NCBI RefSeq assembly: GCF_900111105.1
Contig: NZ_FOGC01000007.1
Span: 62,001-126,000, forward strand
Source of the DNA: Rosenbergiella nectarea
Lineage (GTDB): Bacteria; Pseudomonadota; Gammaproteobacteria; Enterobacterales; Enterobacteriaceae
Length of the DNA stretch: 64,000 nucleotides
Direction of reading: 5' to 3'
Position numbers and translations under genes: made by a program. The notes below the pieces were generated by a model, which was given only the letters and a program-made list of their open reading frames with translations, was not told the origin of the DNA and searched no databases. The first letter of the stretch is position 1. Every line of letters begins with the position of its first letter. Shown here in pieces: positions 1 through 8,692 of the stretch.

Positions 1-668
1 CGATTAGCGGCTGCCGCATTCCGACGATCCGTTTCTGCGGTATTCAGCTGCGCGGAAATATCGTTAAGTAACTGAGCGGTATAACGCTGAATTTCAGTGT
101 TACTGGTTACCGCTTGGCCTTTCTGTTCTAAGGCAATAGGTTTCACCATTAGGGTTTGCTCGTAGCCTTGGGCGACGACAGCGACTTGGTAACGTCCACG
201 GTATTGGTGATCTTCATCTTGGCGATTCCAAGAAATCCAATCCGTGGTGAGTTGCTGACGTGCATCATCTTGTTGAGCAATCGCAAACTTATTCGCTTGC
301 AGAGCCGCGACCGTTTGTCCCCATAAAGATGTTCCCGTATTGGCAATTTGCAGCAGTCCGGTCGAGCCTTGGAACTGCGCGCGACTACCGTTAAGCAAAG
401 ACAATGCCTGTACTGGTGGGCGAATATCTAATTGCTTACCAACTGCCCCTTGCGCACGTCCTTGCGGAACGGCATAGTTTGCGGATTCGAGCGGAAGGAT
501 CATCCCTTGTGGAACGTTCAGTTGGCTCAGTGCTGGCGCATCGAGATACTCTTCATTACCATTCACTTCGCGCTTGTAGTGTTGATCATGTGAACAACCC
601 GCTAGTAACATTGCGACGGATAATCCAGCAACTTTTACTACCGCCGAATTTTTAACTGAGTAAGCCAT
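1..668 (-). CDS. bamC: BamC, outer-membrane assembly lipoprotein (3' part missing)
   Basis: BamC is a lipoprotein accessory of the BAM complex that inserts beta-barrel proteins into the outer membrane. Reading from the ATG at 668, the protein opens with a short basic N-terminus, a hydrophobic stretch and a lipobox (LLAGC, about residues 21-25), so it is lipidated on that Cys. The following region has the BamC pattern of an extended unstructured N-terminus (about 26-90) and then the first helix-grip domain. The frame stays open to the window edge, so the C-terminal domain lies outside. It sits 14 bp downstream of dapA on the same strand, the usual dapA-bamC operon. Identity is confident; only the 5' two thirds are visible. 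Confidence 0.93.
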   Translation of the reverse strand, partial: MAYSVKNSAVVKVAGLSVAMLLAGCSHDQHYKREVNGNEEYLDAPALSQLNVPQGMILPLESANYAVPQGRAQGAVGKQLDIRPPVQALSLLNGSRAQFQGSTGLLQIANTGTSLWGQTVAALQANKFAIAQQDDARQQLTTDWISWNRQDEDHQYRGRYQVAVVAQGYEQTLMVKPIALEQKGQAVTSNTEIQRYTAQLLNDISAQLNTAETDRRNAAAAN

Positions 669-682
669 TAAATCTCCCTAAC

Positions 683-1561
683 TTATCGCAGTCCTGCATC
701 ACGAATCGCCTGTAACAGTATCGGCTCTGAAGTCGCCGATAACGGTGTCATAGGCAGACGCAAGGTATCATTTGCGATCAATCCCAGCTGTTTAGCCACC
801 CATTTCACTGGGATAGGATTTGGTTCATAAAATAAGTGCTGATGAAGCGCCATGAGTCGCTGGTTTAAGGCACGTGCCTCAGTAAAGTGTCCCGCGGCGG
901 CCAGAGCACAAAGTTGTGCCATTTCGCGCGCTGCCACATTCGAGGTTACTGAAATAACGCCCTGCCCCCCCAACTGCATAAAGTCTAACGCTGTTTCATC
1001 ATCACCACTAAGTAAAATAAAATCTTCTTTGGTCAACGCTTGGATCTGACTAACGCGAGATAAGTTCCCTGTCGCTTCTTTAATTCCGATAATATTTTTT
1101 ATTTCGGCAAGACGTGCGACCGTTTCAGGCAACATATCACAGCCTGTCCGCCCGGGCACATTATAAAGTAATTGCGGCAAATCGGTACTCTGTGCGATCG
1201 CTTTAAAATGCTGGAACATTCCCTCTTGTGTTGGGCGGTTATAATAAGGCACAACGGTCAAACAGCCAACTACGCCACTTTTCTCTAAACGCTGTGTCAG
1301 TGCAATACCTTCAGCGGTAGCGTTTGTACCGGTTCCAGCAATGACTGGGATGCGTCCGTCTGCTAATTCGACGGTGCGGAGGACCACATCAATGTGCTCA
1401 TCGTGGGTTAAGGTTGCCGATTCACCTGTCGTGCCAACGGCAACGATTGCAGAAGTGCCACTGTCAATGTGGTAGTCGATTAATTTTTTAAGGCTGCTCT
1501 CACAAACTTGCTCGTTTTCGTCCATCGGTGTGACGAGTGCAACAATACTTCCGGTAAACAT
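683..1561 (-). CDS. dapA: 4-hydroxy-tetrahydrodipicolinate synthase
   Basis: DapA condenses pyruvate with aspartate semialdehyde, the first committed step of the lysine and diaminopimelate pathway, in the cytoplasm. The 292-residue product is the normal length. The Schiff-base lysine lies in IGIKEATG (about residue 161) and the catalytic tyrosine in LYNVPGRTG (about 133); the GTTGES pyruvate-binding motif is near residue 45. I chose ATG 1561 (MFTGSIVAL), as in E. coli, because GAGGGG precedes it at good spacing; a longer in-frame start upstream has no such support. It is followed closely by bamC and is divergent from gcvR. No riboswitch was seen upstream. Confidence 0.97.
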   Translation of the reverse strand: MFTGSIVALVTPMDENEQVCESSLKKLIDYHIDSGTSAIVAVGTTGESATLTHDEHIDVVLRTVELADGRIPVIAGTGTNATAEGIALTQRLEKSGVVGCLTVVPYYNRPTQEGMFQHFKAIAQSTDLPQLLYNVPGRTGCDMLPETVARLAEIKNIIGIKEATGNLSRVSQIQALTKEDFILLSGDDETALDFMQLGGQGVISVTSNVAAREMAQLCALAAAGHFTEARALNQRLMALHQHLFYEPNPIPVKWVAKQLGLIANDTLRLPMTPLSATSEPILLQAIRDAGLR

Positions 1562-1635
1562 AGCTATCCCCTCATTTCCCAAGGTCTTCATGGTAAGGTG
1601 TCCATCACACTAAAAGCAAGACAGTGAATGCACTC

Positions 1636-1659
1636 AACTGCTTGTCAGCAGTTTTTTTT
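1636..1659 (+). terminator. Intrinsic terminator in the dapA-gcvR intergenic region
   Basis: A 6-bp stem (AACTGC/GCAGTT) with a 6-nt loop is followed by eight T residues on the plus strand. No plus-strand gene precedes it inside the window, since dapA runs the other way, so it would terminate either a gcvR leader transcript or an unannotated short RNA from the dapA promoter region. Confidence 0.5.
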
Positions 1660-1703
1660 ATGTTTACCTTAAGATAATTAGCAAAACATTGGGAAATATC
1701 ACA

Positions 1704-2252
1704 TTGTCATCCTCACCTGTGCATTTAGTGATCACCGCACTCGGCAGCGACCGTGCGGGAATCGTCAATACTATCACCCGCCACGTTAGCCAATGTGGCT
1801 GTAATATCGAAGATAGCCGACTGGCATTACTGGGCGGGGAGTTTACGTTTGTGATGTTGCTTTCTGGCTCCGCTAGCGCGATCAATATGATCGAATCGAC
1901 TCTGCCGATTAAAGGTGCGGAGCTTGAGCTGTTAATCGTGATGAAGCGTACCCCCACCGGCTCTACCCCTGTGCGTCATGAAGGCTTTTCACTCGCCGTC
2001 GAAGTGCCCGACTCGCCACGTATTATCGAACGCTTTACCGCGTTACTTACGCATCATCGTATGCATATCGCCGAATTAATGACGCGTGCCCAGCCAGGCA
2101 GCCCTGCGATGCTGTCAATTCGCATCCATGCTTATGGTAGTTCGGCTAAAGATTTAGCAGATTTGGAGAAAAATTTTCAGCAGCTTTGCGTCGAGTTATC
2201 GGCTCAGGGCACGCTTCAAGCCGACGGTCGACAAGATACCGAGCGGCTTTAA
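1704..2252 (+). CDS. gcvR: GcvR, glycine cleavage repressor protein (ACT domains)
   Basis: GcvR restrains the activator GcvA when glycine is low, so that the gcvTHP glycine cleavage operon is repressed. The product has two ACT-type regulatory domains, about residues 4-80 (LVITALGSDRAG start) and 90-165, joined by a short linker, matching the roughly 190-residue family. No ATG is available near the N-terminus. The TTG at 1704 has GGGA 9 bp upstream and gives a start close to the E. coli one; a TTG at 1689 in the same frame is the alternative. Divergent from dapA, followed by bcp after 154 bp, as in E. coli. Confidence 0.93.
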   Translation: MSSSPVHLVITALGSDRAGIVNTITRHVSQCGCNIEDSRLALLGGEFTFVMLLSGSASAINMIESTLPIKGAELELLIVMKRTPTGSTPVRHEGFSLAVEVPDSPRIIERFTALLTHHRMHIAELMTRAQPGSPAMLSIRIHAYGSSAKDLADLEKNFQQLCVELSAQGTLQADGRQDTERL

Positions 2253-2406
2253 AGCCCTCTTTCTGTTGTAACACACATAATTAACTTGAAAGCAGATAAA
2301 ATAAGGCTCTATCCTTACGATTGAAAAATCCGTTTTCCGCCGTAATCTGGTAGTAGACACTGATCGTTAATATCAGTATTAGGCAAACAATGATTGGAGA
2401 TAACGT

Positions 2407-2874
2407 ATGGCCCTTATAACTGTAGGCGATACCGCGCCGCAATTTACTTTACTCGATCAAGATGGCGAAGAGGTGAGCTTATCTGACTTTAGTGGTGAGC
2501 GTATTCTCGTCTACTTTTATCCTAAGGCAATGACGCCGGGCTGTACCGTACAAGCCTGTGGCCTGCGGGACAATATGTCATCATTGAAGAGTGCTGGCGT
2601 TCAAGTATTAGGGATCAGCACAGATAAGCCCGAAAAACTGTCGCGCTTTGCCGAGAAAGAGTTACTGAACTTCACCCTACTGTCTGACGAAGATCATAAA
2701 GTATGCGAAGCCTTTGGTGTTTGGGGTGAGAAAAGCTTTATGGGTAAAACCTACGACGGTATCCACCGTGTAAGCTTCTTGATCGATGGCAAAGGTCAGG
2801 TAGAAAAGGTATTTGATAATTTCAAAACATCGAACCACCATGATATTGTTTTAGACTACGTACAAACGCATTAA
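2407..2874 (+). CDS. bcp: Thioredoxin-dependent thiol peroxidase Bcp
   Basis: Bcp is a cytosolic peroxiredoxin that reduces hydrogen and alkyl peroxides using thioredoxin. The 155-residue protein has the thioredoxin-like fold with the active-site motif [12 protein letters not shown]; the first Cys (about 46) is the peroxidatic one and the second, five residues on, is the resolving Cys, both retained. A GGAGA ribosome binding site precedes ATG 2407. Its stop codon overlaps by one base an ATG in frame with bepA, but the likelier bepA start is 27 bp further on. Between gcvR and bepA; E. coli has further genes between bcp and bepA that are missing here. Confidence 0.96.
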   Translation: MALITVGDTAPQFTLLDQDGEEVSLSDFSGERILVYFYPKAMTPGCTVQACGLRDNMSSLKSAGVQVLGISTDKPEKLSRFAEKELLNFTLLSDEDHKVCEAFGVWGEKSFMGKTYDGIHRVSFLIDGKGQVEKVFDNFKTSNHHDIVLDYVQTH

Positions 2875-2900
2875 TGGCGGTGTTCCAGCGGGGAGGCGCA

Positions 2901-4361
2901 GTGGCTTTATTGAAGAAAAAGCTGGTCACAACAGTGATCGCTGCGTTACTCAGCTGGAACAGTGTTGCGTGGGCAGACGTGACTGACACGTTACCCGATA
3001 TGGGGACCACTGCCGGTGAAACCCTGTCAATCAATCAAGAACTGCAAATGGGCGATTTCTACGTCCGGCAATTGCGCGGCAGCGCACCATTAATTGATGA
3101 TCCATTACTTACCCAATATATTAATGGGTTGGGTCAGCGATTAGTCGCTCATGCTTGGTCCGTAAAGACTCCCTTTCATTTTTTCCTTATCCAGAATGAT
3201 GAACTTAATGCTTTCGCCTTCTTTGGTGGCAATGTGGTCTTGCACTCCGCCCTTTTCCGCTATACCGATAACGAAAGCCAGTTAGCCTCGGTGATGGCTC
3301 ATGAAATTTCGCACGTCACGCAACGGCATCTGGCCCGGGCGATGGCGGACCAAAAAACGAATGCTCCGTTAACCTGGGTAGGCGCTTTAGGCTCGATTCT
3401 GTTGGCGATGGCTAACCCGCAGGTCGGTATGGCGGCATTGACCGGTACCCTCGCCGGGTCACAGCAGGGTATGATTAGTTTTACCCAAGAAAATGAACGG
3501 GAAGCCGATCGTATTGGCTTACAGGTTTTGCAGCGTGCTGGCTTCGATCCGCAAGCGATGCCAGATTTCTTACAAAAATTGGCCGACCAAACGCGCTATT
3601 CAACCACGCCACCAGAGATTTTATTGACTCACCCCTTACCGGATAGCCGGCTGGCAGATGCACGCAACCGCGCTAACCAAATGCCGCATCGCATACTCCA
3701 ATCTTCTCAAGATTTTTATTTTGCTAAGGTCAGAATATTAGCGATGTACGCGTCGGAACGAGTAAGCAGCCAATTGGACGATGTATTAAGCCAGTACGAA
3801 AAAGGGAATAGCCGCGAGAAATTAGCCGCGACTTATGGCCGTGCGGTGATGTTTATGCAGGCGAAAAGTTTCGATAATGCCCATCGCCTTGTGACACAGT
3901 TACTTAGTCAACAACCGGCTAATCCTTGGTTTCTCGATTTAGCGACCGATATTAATATCGGCCTTAAACAACCCAGCCAAGCCGTAACTTTATTGACGGC
4001 TGCCTCCAGTAATCAGGCTAACCGCGTCATTAGGGTTAATTTAGCCAATGCCTATCTTGAAGCTAAACGCCCTGCTGACGCGCTTAAGGTGCTCAATCGC
4101 TATACTTGGGATTATCCGGATGACCCGATTGGCTGGGATCTGATGGTGAAAGCAACAGGTGATTCGGGTATGACGAACGAACAACGCTTCGCTCAAGCCC
4201 AAGGTTTAGCGCTCAGCGGTCAGATTGACCAAGCGATTAGAGCCTTAAGCGATGCCAGCGCTCAGGAGAAAACCGGTAGCCTCGCCCAACAACGTTACGA
4301 TGCGCGTATCGATCAACTGCGATTTTTACAGCAGCGCTTTAGGCAATATCAGAAAGGGTGA
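2901..4361 (+). CDS. bepA: BepA, periplasmic M48 metalloprotease and chaperone
   Basis: BepA promotes LptD maturation and degrades misassembled outer-membrane proteins in the periplasm. The product has an N-terminal signal peptide ending near AWA (residues 1-25), an M48 protease domain with the zinc motif HEISH and the downstream ligand in NEREADRIG, and a C-terminal TPR-like helical half (about 300-486). I set the start at GTG 2901 because GGGGAGG lies at ideal spacing, giving 486 residues, close to the 487 of E. coli. The ATG at 2874 (TAATG overlap with the bcp stop) would add nine residues before the signal peptide and allow translational coupling. Confidence 0.95.
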   Translation: MALLKKKLVTTVIAALLSWNSVAWADVTDTLPDMGTTAGETLSINQELQMGDFYVRQLRGSAPLIDDPLLTQYINGLGQRLVAHAWSVKTPFHFFLIQNDELNAFAFFGGNVVLHSALFRYTDNESQLASVMAHEISHVTQRHLARAMADQKTNAPLTWVGALGSILLAMANPQVGMAALTGTLAGSQQGMISFTQENEREADRIGLQVLQRAGFDPQAMPDFLQKLADQTRYSTTPPEILLTHPLPDSRLADARNRANQMPHRILQSSQDFYFAKVRILAMYASERVSSQLDDVLSQYEKGNSREKLAATYGRAVMFMQAKSFDNAHRLVTQLLSQQPANPWFLDLATDINIGLKQPSQAVTLLTAASSNQANRVIRVNLANAYLEAKRPADALKVLNRYTWDYPDDPIGWDLMVKATGDSGMTNEQRFAQAQGLALSGQIDQAIRALSDASAQEKTGSLAQQRYDARIDQLRFLQQRFRQYQKG

Positions 4362-4949
4362 TGACACAGGTTGAGTTAATTAAAACTATGTATTTAATTA
4401 CCTCTATTCATTTCCCTCTATAACCCATGCCCATCTTTTCCATTAGTTTCTCCAGACCTTTCAAGCAGAAAAACAGAGAATGACGATCTGTTAATGTCTT
4501 GGCGTTATTTATCAACTGTTTTTGGAAAGCAGAGGAAAATTAAAAATAAATAAGGAATAAAAAAACTAAAAGGATTATCCAGTGTGAATACCCCACATCA
4601 TCAATTCTTCTGCTAGCGACGGAGACTAGGGGGAGTAAAAAAATAATAAGGGTAAGAGAGTGATCTCATTCAGCGTGGGTGTAAAAGTGTTTAAGTAAAG
4701 AGCAAACCAAGATGATTGAAGTAGTAAAAAGAGAGTATAGACTCCCCTACCTTCAACCGCCTGATAATTAGACGTCCGTTTGTAACATCGTAAAACCGCC
4801 AGTAATCGTTGCATAAGCGTTTCAAGCATTCATTATAATTAGCGAAGAACTTACCGGTAGGTATTCTGTAATTTTCCGTTATAAATCTTGGAACAATTTT
4901 TTCATGAATTCCAGGTAAGCACTATCGGGTACCAAGCTGCTTCACGATT
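4362..4949. other. AT-rich gene-poor segment between bepA and the hicAB remnant
   Basis: No reading frame here has a convincing start, ribosome binding site and codon pattern together. A 67-codon minus-strand frame (4626-4829) lacks a recognisable product and is probably chance. The segment lies where E. coli carries yfgD, which is not present. Confidence 0.4.
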
Positions 4950-5033
4950 TCACTTTGATGTTTCAGCCTTCAACTTTGCAATGTCGGCGTGAATCTTTTC
5001 ATATTCGGCGCGTTTCTTAGTATCTGCTCGCAT
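4950..5033 (-). pseudogene. Small ORF, possibly the start of a broken phage-like protein
   Basis: ATG 5033 is preceded by a good AAAGGAAG ribosome binding site and encodes 27 residues that look like a charged amphipathic helix (KKRAEYEKIHADIAKLKAE). It ends at a TGA. Reading through that codon continues with NREAAWYPIVL before the next stop. I recall small phage and prophage proteins in which a charged helix is followed by a similar W-Y-P motif and a membrane segment, so this may be a truncated member, but this is a memory-based inference. It is downstream of hicB on the same strand. Confidence 0.3.
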
Positions 5034-5091
5034 TTTTCTTCCTTTCGGGGTTCGGGCTGCAATCAATTTGCTACCCTGTAAAATGATAGCA

Positions 5092-5104
5092 GCCCCTTTG
5101 GGGC
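5092..5104 (-). terminator. Short GC hairpin after hicB
   Basis: GCCCC-AAA-GGGGC on the minus strand, 20 bp beyond the hicB stop and followed by a loosely T-rich stretch. It may end the hicB transcript; the T tract is interrupted, so this is weak. Confidence 0.3.
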
Positions 5105-5123
5105 GACATATCAAGTGAAATTA

Positions 5124-5552
5124 CTATTGTGCGATGACATTTAGTTCGACACGTTTTCCAAGTTGAGCAAGCGCAAGTTCAAGCGTTTCAACTTTAGATG
5201 AATGCCCAACGTTAAGTAGCCGGTCAATTTGAGGCGGCTTTTGCCCCAATCGGCGAGCCAACTCTGCTTTACGCACCCCATTTTCGACCATTGCGTTATG
5301 TAACGCCGCCTTTAATGCCACCAGCACCGGCACGCAAATAAGGTGATCACCTTGTTGCGGTTGCGATGTTACAGGCACAATCCGGCGTTGCTCGATCTCA
5401 AGTGCGATAGCGGCAGTTAGCCCATCAACAGATTCGAGTAAGCACTCATCTAGTGTGTCGCCAACGGATGCCATGAGCGGCAAATCACGGCAAGTCGCTA
5501 AGTAGCTATCCGTTTCTTCGTCATGCTCAATCTGTAATGCGTATTTGAACAT
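5124..5552 (-). CDS. hicB: HicB-type antitoxin and autorepressor
   Basis: HicB antitoxins neutralise the HicA mRNA interferase and repress their own operon. The 142-residue product has the HicB-like RNase-H-fold domain (MFKYALQIEHD through about residue 65, with the typical YLATCRDLPLMASVGDT segment) and a C-terminal helix-turn-helix (RKAELARRLGQKPPQIDRLL, about 97-116). ATG 5552 has GGAGC upstream; five residues upstream another in-frame start is less well supported. The cognate toxin gene lies immediately upstream (47 bp) but is broken, so HicB is an antitoxin without a working partner at this locus. Confidence 0.9.
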   Translation of the reverse strand: MFKYALQIEHDEETDSYLATCRDLPLMASVGDTLDECLLESVDGLTAAIALEIEQRRIVPVTSQPQQGDHLICVPVLVALKAALHNAMVENGVRKAELARRLGQKPPQIDRLLNVGHSSKVETLELALAQLGKRVELNVIAQ

Positions 5553-5598
5553 ATTAGCTCCGAACAATGTAATAGGACTATCGTTATAGTGAAGGGTA

Positions 5599-5779
5599 TT
5601 ACAGCCCCAAGTCTTTAATAATCTTCTTTCTTAATGGCTCTGATATTTCCTTGGAACCATAAAAAGGGAAATTTACTGTCTATCCATGTAGTAGGCTTTA
5701 AATGACTACTGCCACCTGATGACTTCTCTAACCTCACTCCATGAGCAAGAAGCCAGCGCCTAAACTCACTCTATTTCAC
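5599..5779 (-). pseudogene. hicA: hicA toxin, inactivated by a stop codon and a frameshift
   Basis: Starting at GTG 5779 (AAGGA upstream) the frame reads V-K-stop-S-E-F-R-R-W-L, matching the HicA opening MKQSEFRRWL with CAG changed to TAG at codon 3. The frame then gives GVRLEKSSGGSSHLKP and, after a one-base slip in the run of five T's at 5661-5665, continues ISEPLRKKIIKDLGL to a TAA at 5599. The length is 60 codons plus one extra base, as expected for a single-base insertion in a roughly 58-residue toxin. The dsRBD-like fold and the GSSHLK histidine motif are still readable. Two independent lesions make activity unlikely. Confidence 0.82.
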
Positions 5780-5832
5780 AATATTCCTTAGTAAGTTTAG
5801 GTTGAAATATACTAACATTTTTATTTATAAAA

Positions 5833-5848
5833 GCAACATATATGTTGC
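5833..5848. promoter_or_regulatory. 16-bp perfect palindrome upstream of hicA (candidate HicB operator)
   Basis: GCAACATATATGTTGC is its own reverse complement and lies 54 bp upstream of the hicA start, the place where HicB with a helix-turn-helix domain would autoregulate. The role is inferred from position and symmetry only. Confidence 0.45.
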
Positions 5849-5871
5849 ATTCATGCGGGTGGGTTTTAGGT

Positions 5872-5891
5872 AAAAAAGCCTCAAAAGAGGC
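5872..5891 (-). terminator. Intrinsic terminator, minus strand
   Basis: GCCTC-TTTT-GAGGC followed by six T's on the minus strand. It lies just downstream of the decayed minus-strand gene at 5940-6340 and would end its transcript before the hicAB promoter. Confidence 0.65.
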
Positions 5892-5939
5892 TTTTGGGTT
5901 CAGGTTATTGACTCCCTGCCCATCCTAGTGAGAATGTTA

Positions 5940-6340
5940 TATAGGCACAGCGAAGGGGAAAATACAGAGTATTGCTTTCAGGTACATCATCAACACATCC
6001 CCAATACCGAAAACAACAAGCGGAATACTGAACGTAAACGCCGCAATGTCTATTCTGCCCTGATTTCTGATGCCATGACAGTGAGGACATACAACGCCAG
6101 CATGAGCAATACAGGAGCTATGCCTTACAGCGATGCAATAATAATTAGCTCATTATACTCATGATAGGGAACATTACGTAGTGCCTCAGCATTCCCCTTC
6201 TCGTTCACGTCAATGTATCGGGTGATGTCACGTAACCGTGATGCGGCGTTCTGCCCTGCTAGGGGTTGCTGGTGGTAGATAACCCTGATTCCCACATACT
6301 AATGCGCGAACCAATATAGGAACCGCTATTTTTCTAAAGA
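5940..6340 (-). pseudogene. Decayed gene for a small membrane protein, family unknown
   Basis: On the minus strand one frame reads VIYHQQPLAGQNAASRLRD and continues through ITRYIDVNEKGNAEALRNVP to a stop near 6129, then resumes with a hydrophobic stretch (APVLLMLALYVLTVMA). A second frame downstream gives another hydrophobic segment (FTFSIPLVVFGIGDVLMMYL) ending near 5940. The pieces are collinear and broken by a stop and at least one frameshift, which suggests a lost two-helix membrane protein. I do not recognise the family. The intrinsic terminator directly downstream supports a former transcription unit. Confidence 0.4.
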
Positions 6341-6531
6341 AGAAATGTGAGTTTTATAGACATAGAGAATGACGCGCGCGGGCCGACGTGAAGCATATTG
6401 GTGGAGGGAGAAAACGAGTAAAACTCTCGTCAACGACAATTCGATAATGTAAATCCCCCTTTCTGAGAGGTCATTTTGCAGTCGTGTAAGGTAAATACGG
6501 ATAACCGCTAAGACGCCAGAATATTCCCGCC
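6341..6531. other. Intergenic DNA before hda, no gene seen
   Basis: No supported frame or RNA was seen in this stretch downstream of hda. It completes the gene-poor patch that begins after bepA. Confidence 0.4.
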
Positions 6532-7233
6532 CTAAAGCCCTAGCGCCTCTTTCACAAAGGGAATCGTTAATTTACGTTGCAGACGGATAGAAGCACGATC
6601 AAGCTGATCAAGGGTTTCAAATAGTGTCCGCATTTCACGATCGAGTCGTTTAATCAGAAAGCGTCCAACATCTTCAGGTAGCTCAAAGCCGCGGATCCCG
6701 GCGCGCTTCTGTAAAGCGAGCACCTTTTCATCGTCATTAAGCGGTTGTAACCAGTAGATCTGTCCCCAGTCCAGACGAGAGGCCAAATCGGGCAGTTGCA
6801 GATCAAGCTGGCGGGGGGGCGCATTACCGCTAATCAATAGCCGCGTTTTCCCGACCTCGAGAATACGGTTGTAGAGATTAAAGATCGCCATTTCCCACTC
6901 TTCATCCCCGGCAATGCAGTGAATATTATCGATACACACTAAGGCAAGTTGCTCCATCCCCTCCAGCACTTCTGGCGAAAACCACGTCCGCTTATCCAGT
7001 GGAACATAGCCGACGGCCTGCTCACGCGCCGATAACTCACTGCAGGCGGCATGCATTAAGTGACTGCGCCCTGCGCCCTCTCGCGACCAGAAGTAGACGT
7101 AACCCCCTTGAGGCTGATTCAGTACCGTAGTAATGGATGCAAGTAATGCAGAGTTTGACCCGGGCCAAAAACTGGAAAAGGTTTCATCGTCAGGTAGATA
7201 GAGTGGTAAAGAGAGTTGCGCTGGCGTGTTCAG
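6532..7233 (-). CDS. hda: Hda, DnaA inactivator (CTG start)
   Basis: Hda is an AAA+ protein which, with the DNA-loaded sliding clamp, stimulates hydrolysis of DnaA-bound ATP and so prevents re-initiation of replication. The frame starting at CTG 7233 encodes 233 residues, exactly the E. coli length. It opens [19 protein letters not shown], whose QLSLPL is the clamp-binding motif. The P-loop region (REGAGRSH, about 55) and the arginine-containing C-terminal AAA+ segments are present. There is no in-frame ATG, GTG or TTG upstream of CTG before a stop, and GAGG lies 5 bp before it. E. coli Hda is also known to start at CUG. Upstream on the same strand lies uraA. Confidence 0.95.
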   Translation of the reverse strand: MNTPAQLSLPLYLPDDETFSSFWPGSNSALLASITTVLNQPQGGYVYFWSREGAGRSHLMHAACSELSAREQAVGYVPLDKRTWFSPEVLEGMEQLALVCIDNIHCIAGDEEWEMAIFNLYNRILEVGKTRLLISGNAPPRQLDLQLPDLASRLDWGQIYWLQPLNDDEKVLALQKRAGIRGFELPEDVGRFLIKRLDREMRTLFETLDQLDRASIRLQRKLTIPFVKEALGL

Positions 7234-7366
7234 AATAACCTCAATAATGGGAGCCAGTTAAAATCTCAGCCAGTTTAGCATAAATTTCGCAAAGTGTTGA
7301 ATGGGCGAGATCACTGTTCGATCTTAAGCTTAACAAGGGGGAAGCAAATATCCTCCCCCTGCTTCG

Positions 7367-8629
7367 CTATTCTTCCACCGACGCTTCCGGCAGCCAGCGT
7401 TCGATCAGATAGAAAATCAGGCTTAAGGCTATCCCGACAATGGTTGCTAAGGCCATGCCTTTCAGTTCAGCCGCACCGATATGAATCGATGCACCGCTCA
7501 CCCCGACAATAAGGATAATCGCGGTGAGGATGAGGTTTTTCGCTTTACTGTAGTCGACTTTCGCATCAATCAATACTCGAATACCGGAGGCACCGATTAC
7601 CCCATAAAGCAGCAATGATACGCCGCCCATTACCGAGACGGGGATGGCTTGAATAATCGCTGCCAGTTTGCCGACACAAGATAAGGCAATGGCCATAATG
7701 GCTGCCCCACCGATCACCCAAGTGCTATAGACCCGGGTAATTGCCATCACGCCAATATTTTCACCGTAGGTAGTGTTCGGAGTGGAACCAAAGAAACCGG
7801 AAAATAGCGTTGAAAGACCGTTCGCCAGCATAGAACGGTGTAGGCCAGGGTAACGGATCAGATCCCGTTTAACAATATTTGCCGTGACGACGAGATGGCC
7901 AACGTGCTCGGCAATCACCACCAGCGCGGCGGGCAGTATGGTCAAAATCGCTATCCACTCGAAACGCGGCTGATAAAAGGTCGGTAAGGCAAACCATGCC
8001 GCTTGTTGAACCGGTAGCCAATTGACCATTCCTAGACTAGCCGCGACGGCATAACCGACTACCACCCCAATCAAGATGGGGATGATGGCCAAAAATCCTC
8101 GAAACAGTACCGCACCAAATACCGTGACCCCTAAGGTAATCATCGAAACGAGTAAAGTATGGCTATCGCTCGCTGCGCCCGGGTCGGTCACTAATCCGGC
8201 CATTTTCGCCGCCACGCCCGCTAACTCAAGACCTATGACCGCGATAATCGCCCCCATCGCGGCAGGTGGAAATAATACGTCTAGCCAGCGCGTGCCCGCG
8301 AACTTAACAATCAGTCCCACTAAGCAGAATAACGCGCCACAGGCAATAAAGCCCCCTAATGCCACCTCATACCCTTGAGGAAGTAGCAATAATACGGGTG
8401 AGATAAAGGCAAAACTCGAGCCAAGATAGGCCGGTATTTTGCCCTTACAGATAAAGAGATAGAGCAGCGTGCCTATTCCATTAAACAGTAAAATTGTCGC
8501 AGGATTAACATGAAACAACACCGGAACTAGCACGGTCGAGCCAAACATCGCAAAAAGATGTTGTAGGCTCAGAGGAAGCGTTTGGTGCAGCGGCAAACGC
8601 TCATCGACTTCAATAGTACGACGACGCAT
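7367..8629 (-). CDS. uraA: Uracil:proton symporter UraA
   Basis: UraA imports uracil with a proton across the inner membrane for salvage. The 420-residue protein has the 14-helix NCS2 fold; recognisable family segments are SLQHLFAMFGSTVLVP near the N-terminus, the AEHVGHLVVT helix that contains the substrate-binding Glu (about 240), and GFFGSTPNTTYGENIGV (about 275-291) with the second key Glu. ATG 8629 has AGGGAG upstream and matches E. coli; the longer frame would add 16 unlikely residues. It lies downstream of upp, separated by an intrinsic terminator that should lower its expression relative to upp. Confidence 0.96.
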   Translation of the reverse strand: MRRRTIEVDERLPLHQTLPLSLQHLFAMFGSTVLVPVLFHVNPATILLFNGIGTLLYLFICKGKIPAYLGSSFAFISPVLLLLPQGYEVALGGFIACGALFCLVGLIVKFAGTRWLDVLFPPAAMGAIIAVIGLELAGVAAKMAGLVTDPGAASDSHTLLVSMITLGVTVFGAVLFRGFLAIIPILIGVVVGYAVAASLGMVNWLPVQQAAWFALPTFYQPRFEWIAILTILPAALVVIAEHVGHLVVTANIVKRDLIRYPGLHRSMLANGLSTLFSGFFGSTPNTTYGENIGVMAITRVYSTWVIGGAAIMAIALSCVGKLAAIIQAIPVSVMGGVSLLLYGVIGASGIRVLIDAKVDYSKAKNLILTAIILIVGVSGASIHIGAAELKGMALATIVGIALSLIFYLIERWLPEASVEE

Positions 8630-8651
8630 AGTAACTCCCTGAATAAGACAT

Positions 8652-8674
8652 AAAAAAACCGACCACTGGGTCGG
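8652..8674 (-). terminator. Intercistronic terminator between upp and uraA
   Basis: CCGACC-CAGT-GGTCGG followed by seven T's on the minus strand, 18 bp after the upp stop and 22 bp before the uraA start. A perfect 6-bp stem with this T tract should stop a good fraction of transcription, so uraA is expressed by read-through or from its own promoter. Confidence 0.8.
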
Positions 8675-8692
8675 CATTAATCAAAGACGTGC

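Noticed and set aside
404-655. Plus-strand frame of 83 codons
   Set aside because: It is antisense to the lipobox and N-terminal part of bamC, which has clear family identity.
4626-4829. Minus-strand frame of 67 codons between bepA and hicB
   Set aside because: Low-complexity hydrophobic composition, no ribosome site, no recognisable domain.
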